A program made the position numbers and the translations under genes. The notes below the pieces were generated by a model. That model did no database searches. It was not told the DNA's origin and worked only from the letters and a program-made list of their open reading frames with translations. From contig BMSW01000012.1 in assembly GCA_014649355.1 (NCBI GenBank), positions 1-64,000 on the forward strand: a stretch of DNA of 64,000 nt, in the 5' to 3' direction. Below are positions 17,201-24,647 of this stretch, one piece after another (positions within the stretch are counted from its first letter, which is position 1; each line of letters begins with the position of its first letter). This stretch comes from Streptomyces althioticus (lineage in GTDB: Bacteria; Actinomycetota; Actinomycetes; Streptomycetales; Streptomycetaceae).

Positions 17201-17941
17201 GTCGGCGCCGAGGTCTGCGTCGTCGACGTGGGCGTCTCCTCCGACCTGCCGGCCACGCCCGGACTCCTGCCGCGCAAGATCCGCGCCGGTACGTCCGACA
17301 TGACCGCCGGGCCCGCGATGACCCGCGAGGAGGCCAAGCAGGCCATCGAGGTCGGCATCGAGACGGCCCGCGACCTGGTCGCGGCCGGCAACAAGGCCCT
17401 GCTCACGGGCGAGATGGGCATCGCCAACACCACGGCGTCCGCGGCCCTCATCTCCGTGTACACCGGCGCCGACCCGGCCGAGGTCACCGGCCGCGGCACC
17501 GGCATCAACGACGAGACGCTCGCCCGCAAGACCGACGTCGTGCGCCGCGCCCTCGACCTGCACCAGCCGGACCCGTCCGACCCGCTCGGCGTGCTGGCCG
17601 CGGTCGGCGGCTTCGAGCACGCCGCGATGGTCGGCCTGCTGCTCGGCGGCGCGTCCCTGCGCACGCCGGTCATCCTGGACGGCGTCAGCGCCGGCGCCGC
17701 CGCGCTCGTCGCCCGCGCCATCGCGCCGGAGGTCCTCGCGGCCTGCATCGCCGGCCACCGCAGCGCGGAGCCCGGCCACGTGGCCGCGCTCAACAAGCTG
17801 GGGCTGCGCCCGCTGGTCGACCTCGACCTGCGGCTCGGCGAGGGCACGGGCGCGCTGCTCGCGCTCCCGCTGGTCCAGAGCACGGCCCGCGCCATGCACG
17901 AGGTCGCCACGTTCGACTCGGCGGGCGTGACGGAGAAGTAG
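14228..17941 (+). CDS. cobT: Fusion: disordered region - BluB - CobT (DMB synthase and phosphoribosyltransferase)
   Basis: A 1237-residue protein. Residues about 1-660 are a low-complexity region rich in Pro, Ala, Glu and Gln (repeated EPQAVAGP- and PEPQA-type segments) without visible domains. Residues about 665-885 are a BluB-type nitroreductase (RRDIRNGF, SVGHSQPWDF, GLGVGWVSFF), which makes 5,6-dimethylbenzimidazole from reduced flavin. Residues about 887-1237 are CobT (IFAGDHGVHAQGVTPWP, TGEMGIANTT, GRGTGI, ILDGVSAGAAALVA), which activates that base to alpha-ribazole phosphate. Synthesis and activation of the lower ligand are thus on one chain. Start ATG 14228; the earlier in-frame ATG at 14093 lies inside the small ORF region. 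Confidence 0.9.
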   Translation: MTDTGQVPGEGLPENAGRVEQPGVATPDAYTYLSDSPAEDEDLLLPGAQGAWGNEIAPPAPAPVVETVHQPGPHETDGRDSGSVDLGGVRPPEPQRQAPAPSPAPAAPRRPLHLGPPLPDLSASPVRSLADRGPADLPARQPGPPTLGPEYLDVPHAREAAAPQAAPWVAQGADAAQAAVARVATQAVGTTVAAEGEQTPTAAYGEQGTPVVPAPGAPGDATTGGDPGAPTDAAPAEVTEAAPQQAGVPVAPEAVADGTVTPEAGQAPGAAATGPGEPQDEPAAEAADPGAPAPSPESAEAVQEPQAQQAEASVTPEVAQDTGETVVVPEQAQAPQPVAGQDDAPQAAAAGTLAPDTTEPQSTDAQVAADETAGAPDAEAQEAPAATSETAVPEAVPAPESPEAAPVPDAAAAQDAQTPETPVTDTPETVVPAAETPVTPASPEPAPDAEAVVAEHTAEAAPAPEAPVASEPAPAAAEAVAAPEPKSAPEPQAVPEPQAVAGPESAPEPQAVAGPQSAPEPQAAGESVPVSEPVQGPQQTPAHATPLPGTLPLEPEADQPLGQFVPVDGTVPSAPHLAPTPPQGVAVPEEAAPEGAPAEAPAAEATAPEDLGAATEENPAAVVPPAPAADAEAEVPQNADDLDTQGAGVEPEPAPRPEPSGPAAPGYADAEREAVLKVMRERRDIRNGFRSDPIPHEVLLRVLEAAHTAPSVGHSQPWDFVVIRSEETRRRMHELAMRQREAYAKTLPKGRAKQFKELKIEAILDTPVNIVVTADPTRGGRHTLGRHTQPQMAPYSSALAVENLWLAARAEGLGVGWVSFFDEREMVRALDLPDHLEVVAYLCVGYVDEFPDEPELMQAGWSKRRPLSWVVHEETYGRRALPGEDPHDLLAETVAQIRPLDAKALGEAWERQKRMTKPAGALGMLEIISAQLSGLSRQCPPPIPEPAAVAIFAGDHGVHAQGVTPWPQEVTAQMVANFLGGGAVCNAFAAQVGAEVCVVDVGVSSDLPATPGLLPRKIRAGTSDMTAGPAMTREEAKQAIEVGIETARDLVAAGNKALLTGEMGIANTTASAALISVYTGADPAEVTGRGTGINDETLARKTDVVRRALDLHQPDPSDPLGVLAAVGGFEHAAMVGLLLGGASLRTPVILDGVSAGAAALVARAIAPEVLAACIAGHRSAEPGHVAALNKLGLRPLVDLDLRLGEGTGALLALPLVQSTARAMHEVATFDSAGVTEK

Positions 17942-17944
17942 GAG

Positions 17945-17995
17945 ACGGACGTCCCCGCCCGCCCCCGTCGACGACGGGAGGGCGGGGACGTCCGT
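17945..17995 (+). terminator. Terminator of bluB-cobT
   Basis: A perfect 16-bp stem pairs 17945-17960 with 17980-17995, beginning four bases after the stop codon. An inner stem around CCGTCGACGACGGG lies in the loop. Confidence 0.85.
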
Positions 17996-18157
17996 GCGTG
18001 GCGCCCCGCAGGCCCGCGCACCGAGGACGGTGAGACCCGTCCCACTCCCCGGACCCTCCCCACCCCCGCCACCCGCGCGCATAAAATGCCACGTCAGGCC
18101 CGCTCCGACGCCGCAGCGTGCCCGCTGACCCATCGCTCGTCCGAGGAGCCCCAGCTG

Positions 18158-19393
18158 ATGGCCGAACACCCGCCCTACCCCGTAGGCCTCCGCCTCACCG
18201 GACGCCGGGTCGTCGTCCTCGGCGGCGGCCAGGTCGCCCAGCGGCGTCTTCCCGCCCTGATCAAGGCGGGCGCCGACGTCCACCTCGTGTCGCCGGAGGC
18301 CACCCCCTCCGTGGAGGCGATGGCGGACGCCGGTGAGATCGCCTGGCACCGCCGCCCCTACGCCGAGGGCGACCTCGCCGACGCCTGGTACGCGCTGATC
18401 GCCACCAGCGACCCCGACGCCAACACCGCCGCCTCCGCCGAGGCGGAGGCGCACCGCGTCTGGTGCGTCCGCTCCGACGACGCCGACCGGGCCACCGCCT
18501 GGACCCCGGCGACCGGCCACAGCGAGGGCGTCACCGTCGCCGTGCTCACCACCGACGCCCGCGGCCGCGACCCCCGGCACACCGCGGCCGTGCGCGACGC
18601 CGTGGTCGAGGGGCTGCGCGACGGTACCCTCGTCGCCCCGCACTTCCGCACCCGCACCGCGGGCGTCGCCCTCGTCGGCGGCGGACCCGGCGACCCGGAC
18701 CTCATCACCGTGCGCGGGCGCCGTCTGCTCGCCGAGGCCGACGTCGTCATCGCCGACCGCCTCGGCCCGCGCGACCTCCTCGCCGAACTGCCGCCGCACG
18801 TCGAGGTGATCGACGCGGCGAAGATCCCGTACGGCCGGTACATGGCCCAGGAGGCCATCAACAACGCGCTGATCGAGCACGCCAAGCAGGGCAAATCGGT
18901 GGTCCGCCTCAAGGGCGGCGACCCGTACGTCTTCGGACGTGGCATGGAGGAACTGCACGCCCTCACCGAGGCCGGCATCCCCTGCACCGTCGTCCCCGGC
19001 ATCTCCAGCTCCATCTCCGTGCCGGGCGCGGCCGGCATCCCCGTCACCCACCGGGGCGTGGCGCACGAGTTCACCGTGGTCAGCGGGCATGTCGCCCCCG
19101 ACGACGAGCGCTCCCTGGTCGACTGGCCGTCGCTGGCGAAGCTGACCGGCACCCTGGTGATCCTCATGGGCGTCGACAAGATCGGCCGGATCGCCGAGAC
19201 CCTCGTGGCACACGGCAAGTCCCCGGACACCCCGGTCGCGCTGGTCCAGGAGGGCACGACCTCCTCCCAGCGGCGCGTGGACGCCACCCTCGCCACGGTC
19301 GCGGAGACCGTCGTCGCCCAGGACGTGAAGCCCCCGGCGGTCATCGTCGTCGGCGACGTCGTGGCCGTCGGCCCGGACGGGACGGCCGCCTGA
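18158..19393 (+). CDS. cobA: Uroporphyrinogen-III C-methyltransferase with siroheme-synthase N-domain (CysG-like)
   Basis: A 411-residue protein. The N-terminal 155 residues resemble the CysG/Met8 NAD-binding domain (RVVVLGGGQVAQRRLPAL) that oxidises precorrin-2. Residues about 167-405 are the SUMT methylase that makes precorrin-2 from uroporphyrinogen III (ALVGGGPGDPDLITVRG, KGGDPYVFGRG, PGISSSISVPGAAGIPVTHRG). It feeds both cobalamin and siroheme. ATG 18158 follows GAGGAG; the upstream in-frame ATG 18086 is less likely. The central CysG segment that follows the dehydrogenase is divergent (DDADRATAWTPA), so ferrochelatase activity is uncertain. Confidence 0.87.
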   Translation: MAEHPPYPVGLRLTGRRVVVLGGGQVAQRRLPALIKAGADVHLVSPEATPSVEAMADAGEIAWHRRPYAEGDLADAWYALIATSDPDANTAASAEAEAHRVWCVRSDDADRATAWTPATGHSEGVTVAVLTTDARGRDPRHTAAVRDAVVEGLRDGTLVAPHFRTRTAGVALVGGGPGDPDLITVRGRRLLAEADVVIADRLGPRDLLAELPPHVEVIDAAKIPYGRYMAQEAINNALIEHAKQGKSVVRLKGGDPYVFGRGMEELHALTEAGIPCTVVPGISSSISVPGAAGIPVTHRGVAHEFTVVSGHVAPDDERSLVDWPSLAKLTGTLVILMGVDKIGRIAETLVAHGKSPDTPVALVQEGTTSSQRRVDATLATVAETVVAQDVKPPAVIVVGDVVAVGPDGTAA

Positions 19394-19394
19394 C

Positions 19395-20213
19395 ATGGGC
19401 GAGATCATCACCGTCGACGACCCGGCCGACCCGCGCCTGCACGACTACACCGACCTCACGGACGTCGAGCTGCGCCGCCGCCGCGAACCCGCCGAGGGTC
19501 TGTTCATCGCCGAGGGCGAGAAGGTCGTCCGGCGCGCCGGGGACGCGGGGTACGGCATGCGGTCCATGCTGCTGTCCCGGAAGTGGGTCGACGTCATGCG
19601 GGACGTCATCGACCGCTCCGACGCCCCGGTGTACGTCGTGGAGCCCGCCCTCGCCGAACAGGTCACCGGCTACCACGTGCACCGCGGCGCGCTCGCCTCC
19701 ATGCAGCGCCGGCCGCTGCCCGACCCCGCCGGCGTGCTGCGCACGGCCCGCCGTGTCGTCGTCCTGGAGTCGGTCAACGACCACACCAACATCGGCGCGA
19801 TCTTCCGCTCGGCCGCCGCCCTCGGCATGGACGCCGTGCTGCTCTCCCCGGACTGCGCCGACCCGCTGTACCGCCGCAGCGTCAAGGTCTCCATGGGCGC
19901 CGTCTTCTCCGTCCCCTACGCCCGCCTGGAGACCTGGCCCAAGGGCCTGAGGACGGTTCAGGACCTGGGCTTCACCGTCCTGGCCCTCACCCCGGACGAA
20001 CGCGCCCACACCCTCGACGAGACGGCCCCGCACCGCATGGACCGGGTGGCCCTGATGCTGGGCGCCGAAGGCACGGGCCTCTCACCCCGCGCCCTGTCCG
20101 CCGCCGACACCTGGGTCCGCATCCCGATGTCCCACGGCGTGGACTCCCTGAACGTGGGCGCGGCAGCGGCGGTCGCCTTCTACGCGGTCACGGCGGGACG
20201 CCCGCAGGAGTAG
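19395..20213 (+). CDS. TrmH/SpoU-family RNA 2'-O-methyltransferase
   Basis: A 272-residue SPOUT-class RNA methyltransferase. An N-terminal substrate-binding domain (about 1-110) precedes the catalytic knot. Motif 1 is NIGAIFRSAAALG (Asn and Arg conserved), motif 2 is LMLGAEGTGLS, and motif 3 is IPMSHGVDSLNVGAAAAVAF. These bind S-adenosylmethionine and the target ribose in rRNA or tRNA. The start is one base after the cobA stop, so the two genes are co-translated although functionally unrelated. The specific RNA position is unknown. Confidence 0.88.
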   Translation: MGEIITVDDPADPRLHDYTDLTDVELRRRREPAEGLFIAEGEKVVRRAGDAGYGMRSMLLSRKWVDVMRDVIDRSDAPVYVVEPALAEQVTGYHVHRGALASMQRRPLPDPAGVLRTARRVVVLESVNDHTNIGAIFRSAAALGMDAVLLSPDCADPLYRRSVKVSMGAVFSVPYARLETWPKGLRTVQDLGFTVLALTPDERAHTLDETAPHRMDRVALMLGAEGTGLSPRALSAADTWVRIPMSHGVDSLNVGAAAAVAFYAVTAGRPQE

Positions 20214-20337
20214 CGAAGAGGAACGGGGGAGTGGTGACCGTGAACGGGCAGGGTGACGAGTCGTTCGGCTGACGAGGCGACGCGCCGCTCGTCGACGGGC
20301 GGGCGAACGGCTCGGCGCCCCGCCCGGAAGGCGTCCG

Positions 20338-21606
20338 TCAGGACGGCCCCTGGCACCCCTGGACCAGCGCGATCCCGAACGCCACCACCAGCGTCACCAC
20401 CACGAACACGAACAGCCGCTGCCTCAGCAGCCGTGGGTTCGCCGGGCGCAGGCCCGAGCCCGTGCGGGAGGCCGGGCGGCGGGCGCCCGTGCCCGGGCGG
20501 CTGCCGCCTCGGGACGGGGTGCCGGTGCGCGGCCGGGGGCGGGCCGGGGTGCCCTGGCGGGGCGCCCCGTTGCGGCCGGAGCCGCCGCCCCGGGACGCGG
20601 GCACGCCGCGACCGCCCCGTGAGGACGAGGGGCCGCCGCCGCGCGAGACGGAGCCGCCGCGCGGGGGAGTGGCGCGGCCACCCTGACGCCGCGCGTCCCG
20701 GTCGGGGTAGGTGTCGGCGAGCCGGCCGCTCGCACGCTCGGACTCGGGGGTGCGGGGCGCCGGCGGACGCACGTCTGCGAGCCCCTGCGCCTCCCGTGCG
20801 GCGATCTCCTTGAGCCGCAGCGACAGTTGCAGGGTGCTCGGCCGCTCCTCGGGGTCCTTCGCCAGACAGGCCCGCACCAGCGGGGCCAGCGCGTCGGGGA
20901 CGCCCTGCAGCTGGGCCTCCTCGTGCACCACCCGGTACAGCATCACCTCGGAACTGCCGTGCCCGAAGGGCGAGTCGCCCATCGACGCGTACGCGAGCGT
21001 GGCGCCCAGCGAGAACACGTCCGTGGCAGGTGTGACGGCCGCACCGCGCACCTGCTCGGGCGCCAGGAAGCCGGGCGAGCCGACGGCCGTGCCCACGTGC
21101 GTGAGCGTCGACGCGCCGGTGGCCCAGGCGATCCCGAAGTCGATGATCCGCGGGCCCTTCGGGGACAGCAGGATGTTGGACGGCTTGAGATCCCGGTGCA
21201 CCACACCCGCCTCGTGCACCGCGACCAGCCCCTCGGAGAGCGCCGCGCCCACGGCGGCCACCTCGGCGGCGCCGAGCGGCCCCTCGTCGGCGACCTTGTC
21301 GTGCAGCGACGGGCCGGGCACGTACTGGGTGGCGAACCAGGGGCGGTCGGCCTCCAGGTCGGCGGCGACCAGCCGGGCCGTGCAGCCGCCACGGATGCGC
21401 CGCGCCGCCGAGACCTCGCGGGCGAACCGTGAGCGGAACTCCTGGTCCTCCGCGAGATCGGGGCGGATGACCTTCAGCGCGACCCGCTGCCCCTTCTTGT
21501 CGGAGCCCAGATAGACCACGCCCATCCCGCCCGCGCCGAGCCGTCGGTGAAGCCTGAAAGAGCCGACGACGCGCGGGTCCTCGCGCCTCAGGCGCATCAT
21601 CGCCAT
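20338..21606 (-). CDS. Membrane-anchored Ser/Thr protein kinase (PKN2-type)
   Basis: A 422-residue Hanks-type kinase. The glycine loop is LGAGGMGVVYLG (about 23-34), the ATP Lys is ALKVI (Lys45), the catalytic loop is HRDLKPSN (137-144), the magnesium loop is DFG (156-158) and APE is at 182-184. After the kinase domain (to about 285) comes a long Arg/Gly/Ser/Pro-rich linker of about 100 residues, then one membrane helix (LFVFVVVTLVVAFGIAL) and a nine-residue exterior tail with one Cys. It therefore has no external sensor domain. Possible starts are 21606 and 21612. It is divergent from 21817. Confidence 0.88.
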   Translation of the reverse strand: MAMMRLRREDPRVVGSFRLHRRLGAGGMGVVYLGSDKKGQRVALKVIRPDLAEDQEFRSRFAREVSAARRIRGGCTARLVAADLEADRPWFATQYVPGPSLHDKVADEGPLGAAEVAAVGAALSEGLVAVHEAGVVHRDLKPSNILLSPKGPRIIDFGIAWATGASTLTHVGTAVGSPGFLAPEQVRGAAVTPATDVFSLGATLAYASMGDSPFGHGSSEVMLYRVVHEEAQLQGVPDALAPLVRACLAKDPEERPSTLQLSLRLKEIAAREAQGLADVRPPAPRTPESERASGRLADTYPDRDARRQGGRATPPRGGSVSRGGGPSSSRGGRGVPASRGGGSGRNGAPRQGTPARPRPRTGTPSRGGSRPGTGARRPASRTGSGLRPANPRLLRQRLFVFVVVTLVVAFGIALVQGCQGPS

Positions 21607-21816
21607 GTTCATCCCCGCTGCCCGGTCCTGTGACGTGCCACAGCTTACGTTTCCACAGCCGTCCGTGCGCAGAGGCCGCGCCCTCTCCGCCCGACGGATT
21701 GTCAGTGGCGGATGGGAGACTTGAAGAGTGGTCAGGGAGGGCGTGAGCAGGCCGGGTTCGCGCGAGGGCGGACCTGGCCGATCCCAACCACGCGACGCCG
21801 AAGGGGGATTGATCGC

Positions 21817-22092
21817 GTGAAGGGTGACAGGGTCGAGATCGTCGTGGACGCGGGGGACACGACGCGTACGTACGAGGTGGTGGCCTCGCGGGCGGGCCGC
21901 AGGGTCGAGACGGCGGTACGCCGAGGGGTGGTCGAAGTGAGCGAAGTCACCCGAACCGGGGCTGTGGTGCGGACCGCGCGTTTCATGGCGAACCGGGTGC
22001 TCGCCCTGGTGGAGCAGCCCGTCCCGCGCCAGGACACCTCGGAGGGGGCGGGCCGCGGCGGCCGTCCCCTCGGGGATGTCCCCGAGTCGTAG
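21817..22092 (+). CDS. Small conserved soluble protein, unknown function
   Basis: A 91-residue protein starting at GTG 21817 with AAGGGGG about nine bases upstream. It is predicted to be beta-rich (DRVEIVVDAGDTTRTYEVV, then VVEVSEVTRTGAVVRTARF), with a disordered Gly/Arg-rich C-terminal tail of about 20 residues. It is divergent from the Ser/Thr kinase, with 210 bases between the starts. Coding is supported by codon bias and the ribosome-binding site; earlier in-frame ATG 21712 is less likely. I do not recognise a family. Confidence 0.65.
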   Translation: MKGDRVEIVVDAGDTTRTYEVVASRAGRRVETAVRRGVVEVSEVTRTGAVVRTARFMANRVLALVEQPVPRQDTSEGAGRGGRPLGDVPES

Positions 22093-22290
22093 GACGCCGT
22101 CTCCACCCAGGGGAGTACGGCACGGCGCCCCGCTCATCCTCGGGGAGGCCCACGGATCGGTACGAGGGCATGACGTGCGGTGAGCGGGAAACCCCTAGAT
22201 TCGATGTCGAGCGGCGGGTGCAGCACTCGTCCCCCGAGGTCGGACGCCCGCCGCTGTCAAGGACAACAGAAACGGTCAGGAGAAGGGGCC

Positions 22291-22470
22291 ATGGCGTACA
22301 CGGCACCGCGGACACTGCTCCGCACGCGGGATCGCGGCGAGGGCCGCCGGCACCCGCTGGTGGCGACGCTCATGGCCCTGCCCCTGGCGGTCCTGCTCCT
22401 CCTCGTCTTCGACGGGTGGGAGCTGGTGACCACACAGGCGTCGTCCGTGGGCGAGATGCTGGGGCGCTGA
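22291..22470 (+). CDS. Small single-pass membrane protein (59 aa), unknown
   Basis: A 59-residue protein from ATG 22291, preceded by GGAGAAGGGG. A basic N-terminus (TLLRTRDRGEGRRH) is followed by one hydrophobic helix (PLVATLMALPLAVLLLLVF) and a short polar tail. The topology is probably cytoplasmic N-terminus. A strong intrinsic terminator lies about 90 bases downstream. No family recognised. Confidence 0.65.
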   Translation: MAYTAPRTLLRTRDRGEGRRHPLVATLMALPLAVLLLLVFDGWELVTTQASSVGEMLGR

Positions 22471-22561
22471 CTTTCAGCGACCTCCAGGCCCGGAAGAGCG
22501 GTCCGGGCAGGGACATCCACCCATGAAACCCCGTGGGGACGGGGGTGCGGCGGACGGCAAG

Positions 22562-22600
22562 ATGCCGGCGCAGCTGGGGAGCTGCGCCGGCATTGCTTTT
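22562..22600 (+). terminator. Strong intrinsic terminator
   Basis: A perfect 14-bp stem pairs 22562-22575 with 22580-22593 around a GGGG loop and is followed by TGCTTTTCC. This is the classic hairpin plus T-rich arrangement after the small membrane-protein gene. Confidence 0.88.
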
Positions 22601-22647
22601 CCCCGGCGTCGGCGAGGACGCCCGTTCGGCCCGCGTAGCCTCACCCC

Positions 22648-23574
22648 GTGACCGAGGACCTCCTCCCCGCCCTGACCGCCCGCGCCGCGGAGGCGGCCCA
22701 CACCCGCGACCCCGCCTGCCCCTGCGTCACGGCCACCCTCGCCCTCCGCGAGGACACCACCGTGGTCCGGCACGCCGCCACGGTGGCCAAGGCGCACGCC
22801 CCGGACACCGACACCGCCGCGCTGGCCGTGCGGACCGCCGTCGCCGCCCGCCTCCCCGGCATCCTGCTGCCGCCGCTCGCCCCGGCCCCGGCCGGGCTGC
22901 ACGGCCGCCCCGTCACGTACTGGCCGTACGGCACGCCCGTGGACCCGGACGACCCGGACGCCGCCCCCTGGGAGGAGGCCGGTGTCCTCCTCGCCCGCCT
23001 GCACCGGACTCCGCTGCCCGAGGCCGTCCCTCCCATGCGCGGGCCGGAGAAGGCCGCCCGGGCCGTGGCGCTCCTCCGGGGCCTCGCCGGCCCCCACCCT
23101 GCGGCCGCCCCCGTGCTGGACGCCTGGGCGGACCTCCCGCCGTGGGCCCGAGGCGAGGCGCCCGCGCCGGGACCCGTACGCCTCTGCCACGGCGACTTCC
23201 ACCTCGGCCAGCTGATACGCGACCCGGCGCCCGGCAGCCCGTGGCTGCTGATCGACGTGGACGACCTCGGCGCGGGCCCGCCGGTCTGGGACCTGGCCCG
23301 CCCCGCCGCCTGGTACGCCGTGGGGATGCTCGACCCCGACGCCTGGCACCGCTTCCTGACCGCCTACCGCGCCGCCGGCGGCCCCGCCGTACCGCCCGAC
23401 GGAGACCCCTGGCCCGCGCTGGACGTACCGGCCCGCGCCCTCACCGCACAGACCGCCGCCCGCGCCGTCACCAAGGCGGCCGCGGCGGGCCGGCCGCTGG
23501 ACGAGGTGGAGGAGTGGCTGGTCGACGCCTGCGCGCGGATGCGGTCCGAGCCGGCCGCCGCCCCGGCGGACTGA
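22648..23574 (+). CDS. Aminoglycoside phosphotransferase-like (APH/ChoK fold) kinase
   Basis: A 308-residue protein of the APH small-molecule kinase family. The Brenner-type catalytic motif is CHGDFHLGQLI near residues 188-198, followed by the metal site LLIDVDDLGAGPPVWDLA. The N-terminal lobe is short and lacks an obvious glycine loop, as is common in this family. The GTG start lies about 11 bases after a TAGCCT -10-like box, so the message is probably leaderless. The substrate could be a sugar, choline-like compound or antibiotic; nothing nearby decides. Confidence 0.8.
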   Translation: MTEDLLPALTARAAEAAHTRDPACPCVTATLALREDTTVVRHAATVAKAHAPDTDTAALAVRTAVAARLPGILLPPLAPAPAGLHGRPVTYWPYGTPVDPDDPDAAPWEEAGVLLARLHRTPLPEAVPPMRGPEKAARAVALLRGLAGPHPAAAPVLDAWADLPPWARGEAPAPGPVRLCHGDFHLGQLIRDPAPGSPWLLIDVDDLGAGPPVWDLARPAAWYAVGMLDPDAWHRFLTAYRAAGGPAVPPDGDPWPALDVPARALTAQTAARAVTKAAAAGRPLDEVEEWLVDACARMRSEPAAAPAD

Positions 23575-23675
23575 GACGAATTTCCCCGACGTAAGGTGCA
23601 ACCGGCCCGCGGCCGGACGGAGTCTGTCCAGCTGATACGCGAAGCAGGTACGACCGGCGAGGAGTTGACCAGAAG

Positions 23676-23960
23676 ATGCAGTGTCCGAAGTGCCGTGCCC
23701 CCATGCACACGTACAACCGCAACGGTGTCCAGATCGAGCAGTGCAGCGGGTGCCGGGGGATCTTCCTCGACTACGGCGAGCTGGAGGCGCTGACCCGGCT
23801 CGAGTCGCAGTGGTCGCAGCCCGCCCCTCCCCCGCCCGCCGCCCCCCAGGCGTACCCGGCCGCGGCGCCGCAGGCGCCGGCGTGGGGAGCGCCGCACGGC
23901 GGCCACTACGGCGGTCACCGCCGTCACAAGAGCTTCGGCCACATGCTCTTCTCCAGCTGA
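23676..23960 (+). CDS. TFIIB-type zinc-ribbon protein
   Basis: A 94-residue protein. Residues 1-40 form a zinc ribbon with two CxxC pairs (MQCPKCRAP and IEQCSGCRGIFLDYGELE), the zf-TFIIB pattern. Residues 45-85 are Pro/Ala/Gln/Gly-rich and His-rich (GGHYGGHRRHK), probably disordered. It is of normal length for this small family; function is unknown but likely nucleic-acid or protein binding. It ends just before the convergent tRNA cluster, with a CCCCGGTCGCAGGACCGGGGG hairpin at about 23975-24000 between them. Confidence 0.85.
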   Translation: MQCPKCRAPMHTYNRNGVQIEQCSGCRGIFLDYGELEALTRLESQWSQPAPPPPAAPQAYPAAAPQAPAWGAPHGGHYGGHRRHKSFGHMLFSS

Positions 23961-24010
23961 CGGGCACACGAAGAAGCCCCCGGTCGCAGGACCGGGGGCT
24001 TCGAGCCGTG

Positions 24011-24082
24011 TGGACGATACTGGGATTGAACCAGTGACCTCTTCCGTGTCAGGGAAGCGCTCTCCCGCTGAGCTAATCGTCC
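24011..24082 (-). tRNA. tRNA-Val (GAC), copy 1
   Basis: A full cloverleaf read on the minus strand: acceptor GGACGAT/ATCGTCC, anticodon loop with GAC, T-loop GGTTCAATCC. CCA is not encoded; the discriminator is A. The body is identical to the other two Val-GAC genes. The acceptor matches copy 3. Confidence 0.96.
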
Positions 24083-24125
24083 TCGGGACCACGACCACTC
24101 CGCGGAGCGGATCATGGGCACTGCG

Positions 24126-24197
24126 TGCGCGATACTGGGATTGAACCAGTGACCTCTTCCGTGTCAGGGAAGCGCTCTCCCGCTGAGCTAATCGCGC
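24126..24197 (-). tRNA. tRNA-Val (GAC), copy 2
   Basis: Same body and GAC anticodon as copy 1, but the acceptor stem is GCGCGAT/ATCGCGC, with both strands changed together so pairing is kept. CCA is not encoded. Confidence 0.96.
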
Positions 24198-24237
24198 GGG
24201 GTTCGGATCTTCGCAGATCCAGGATCCGAAGATCCAG

Positions 24238-24309
24238 TGGACGATACTGGGATTGAACCAGTGACCTCTTCCGTGTCAGGGAAGCGCTCTCCCGCTGAGC
24301 TAATCGTCC
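24238..24309 (-). tRNA. tRNA-Val (GAC), copy 3
   Basis: Identical in the mature part to copy 1 (acceptor GGACGAT, anticodon GAC). The spacer to copy 2 contains a small palindrome (GGATCT...AGATCC, then GATCCGAAGATCC). Confidence 0.96.
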
Positions 24310-24310
24310 T

Positions 24311-24384
24311 TGGAGGTGGAGACGGGATTTGAACCCGTGTAGACGGCTTTGCAGGCCGTTGCCTCGCCTCTCGGCCACTCCACC
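24311..24384 (-). tRNA. tRNA-Cys (GCA)
   Basis: A cloverleaf on the minus strand with acceptor GGTGGAG/CTCCACC, anticodon GCA (stem CGGCC/GGCCG in genomic orientation), discriminator U as expected for Cys, and an encoded CCA. It lies one base upstream of Val copy 3, so the transcript must be processed between them. Confidence 0.95.
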
Positions 24385-24421
24385 AGGAGTGTAGGGGACC
24401 GGGAAGCCCCCTCTTCCTTCG

Positions 24422-24494
24422 AGCGGACGACGAGGCTCGAACTCGCGACCTCAACCTTGGCAAGGTTGCGCTCTACCAACTGAGCTACGTCCGC
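24422..24494 (-). tRNA. tRNA-Gly (GCC)
   Basis: A cloverleaf on the minus strand with acceptor GCGGACG/CGTCCGC, anticodon GCC inside AACCT-loop-AGGTT, T-loop GTTCGAG, discriminator U. CCA is not encoded. It is the first gene of the five-tRNA minus-strand cluster. Confidence 0.96.
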
Positions 24495-24647
24495 CTGTCG
24501 TTTCGGTCCGCTTCCGCGTCCCGGCGACGAACTGAACTCTAGCGGATTCCGGGGCCAGTACAAAAACCCGTTTGCGCAGCGTGCTGCGCTGCGCCTGCTC
24601 ACGGGCGTGGTCACGTCACCCTGGCGCCCCCGCCATAGACTCGAGGC

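Noticed and set aside
14531..19411. 1626-codon open frame on the minus strand opposite cobT and cobA
   Set aside because: It is an antisense by-product of high GC third positions; the plus strand carries recognisable enzymes over most of its length and no family motif is seen on the minus strand.
12647..20213. Biosynthetic gene cluster for a specialised metabolite
   Set aside because: The genes are cobalamin and siroheme metabolism plus an RNA methylase; no PKS, NRPS, terpene or RiPP genes occur in the window.
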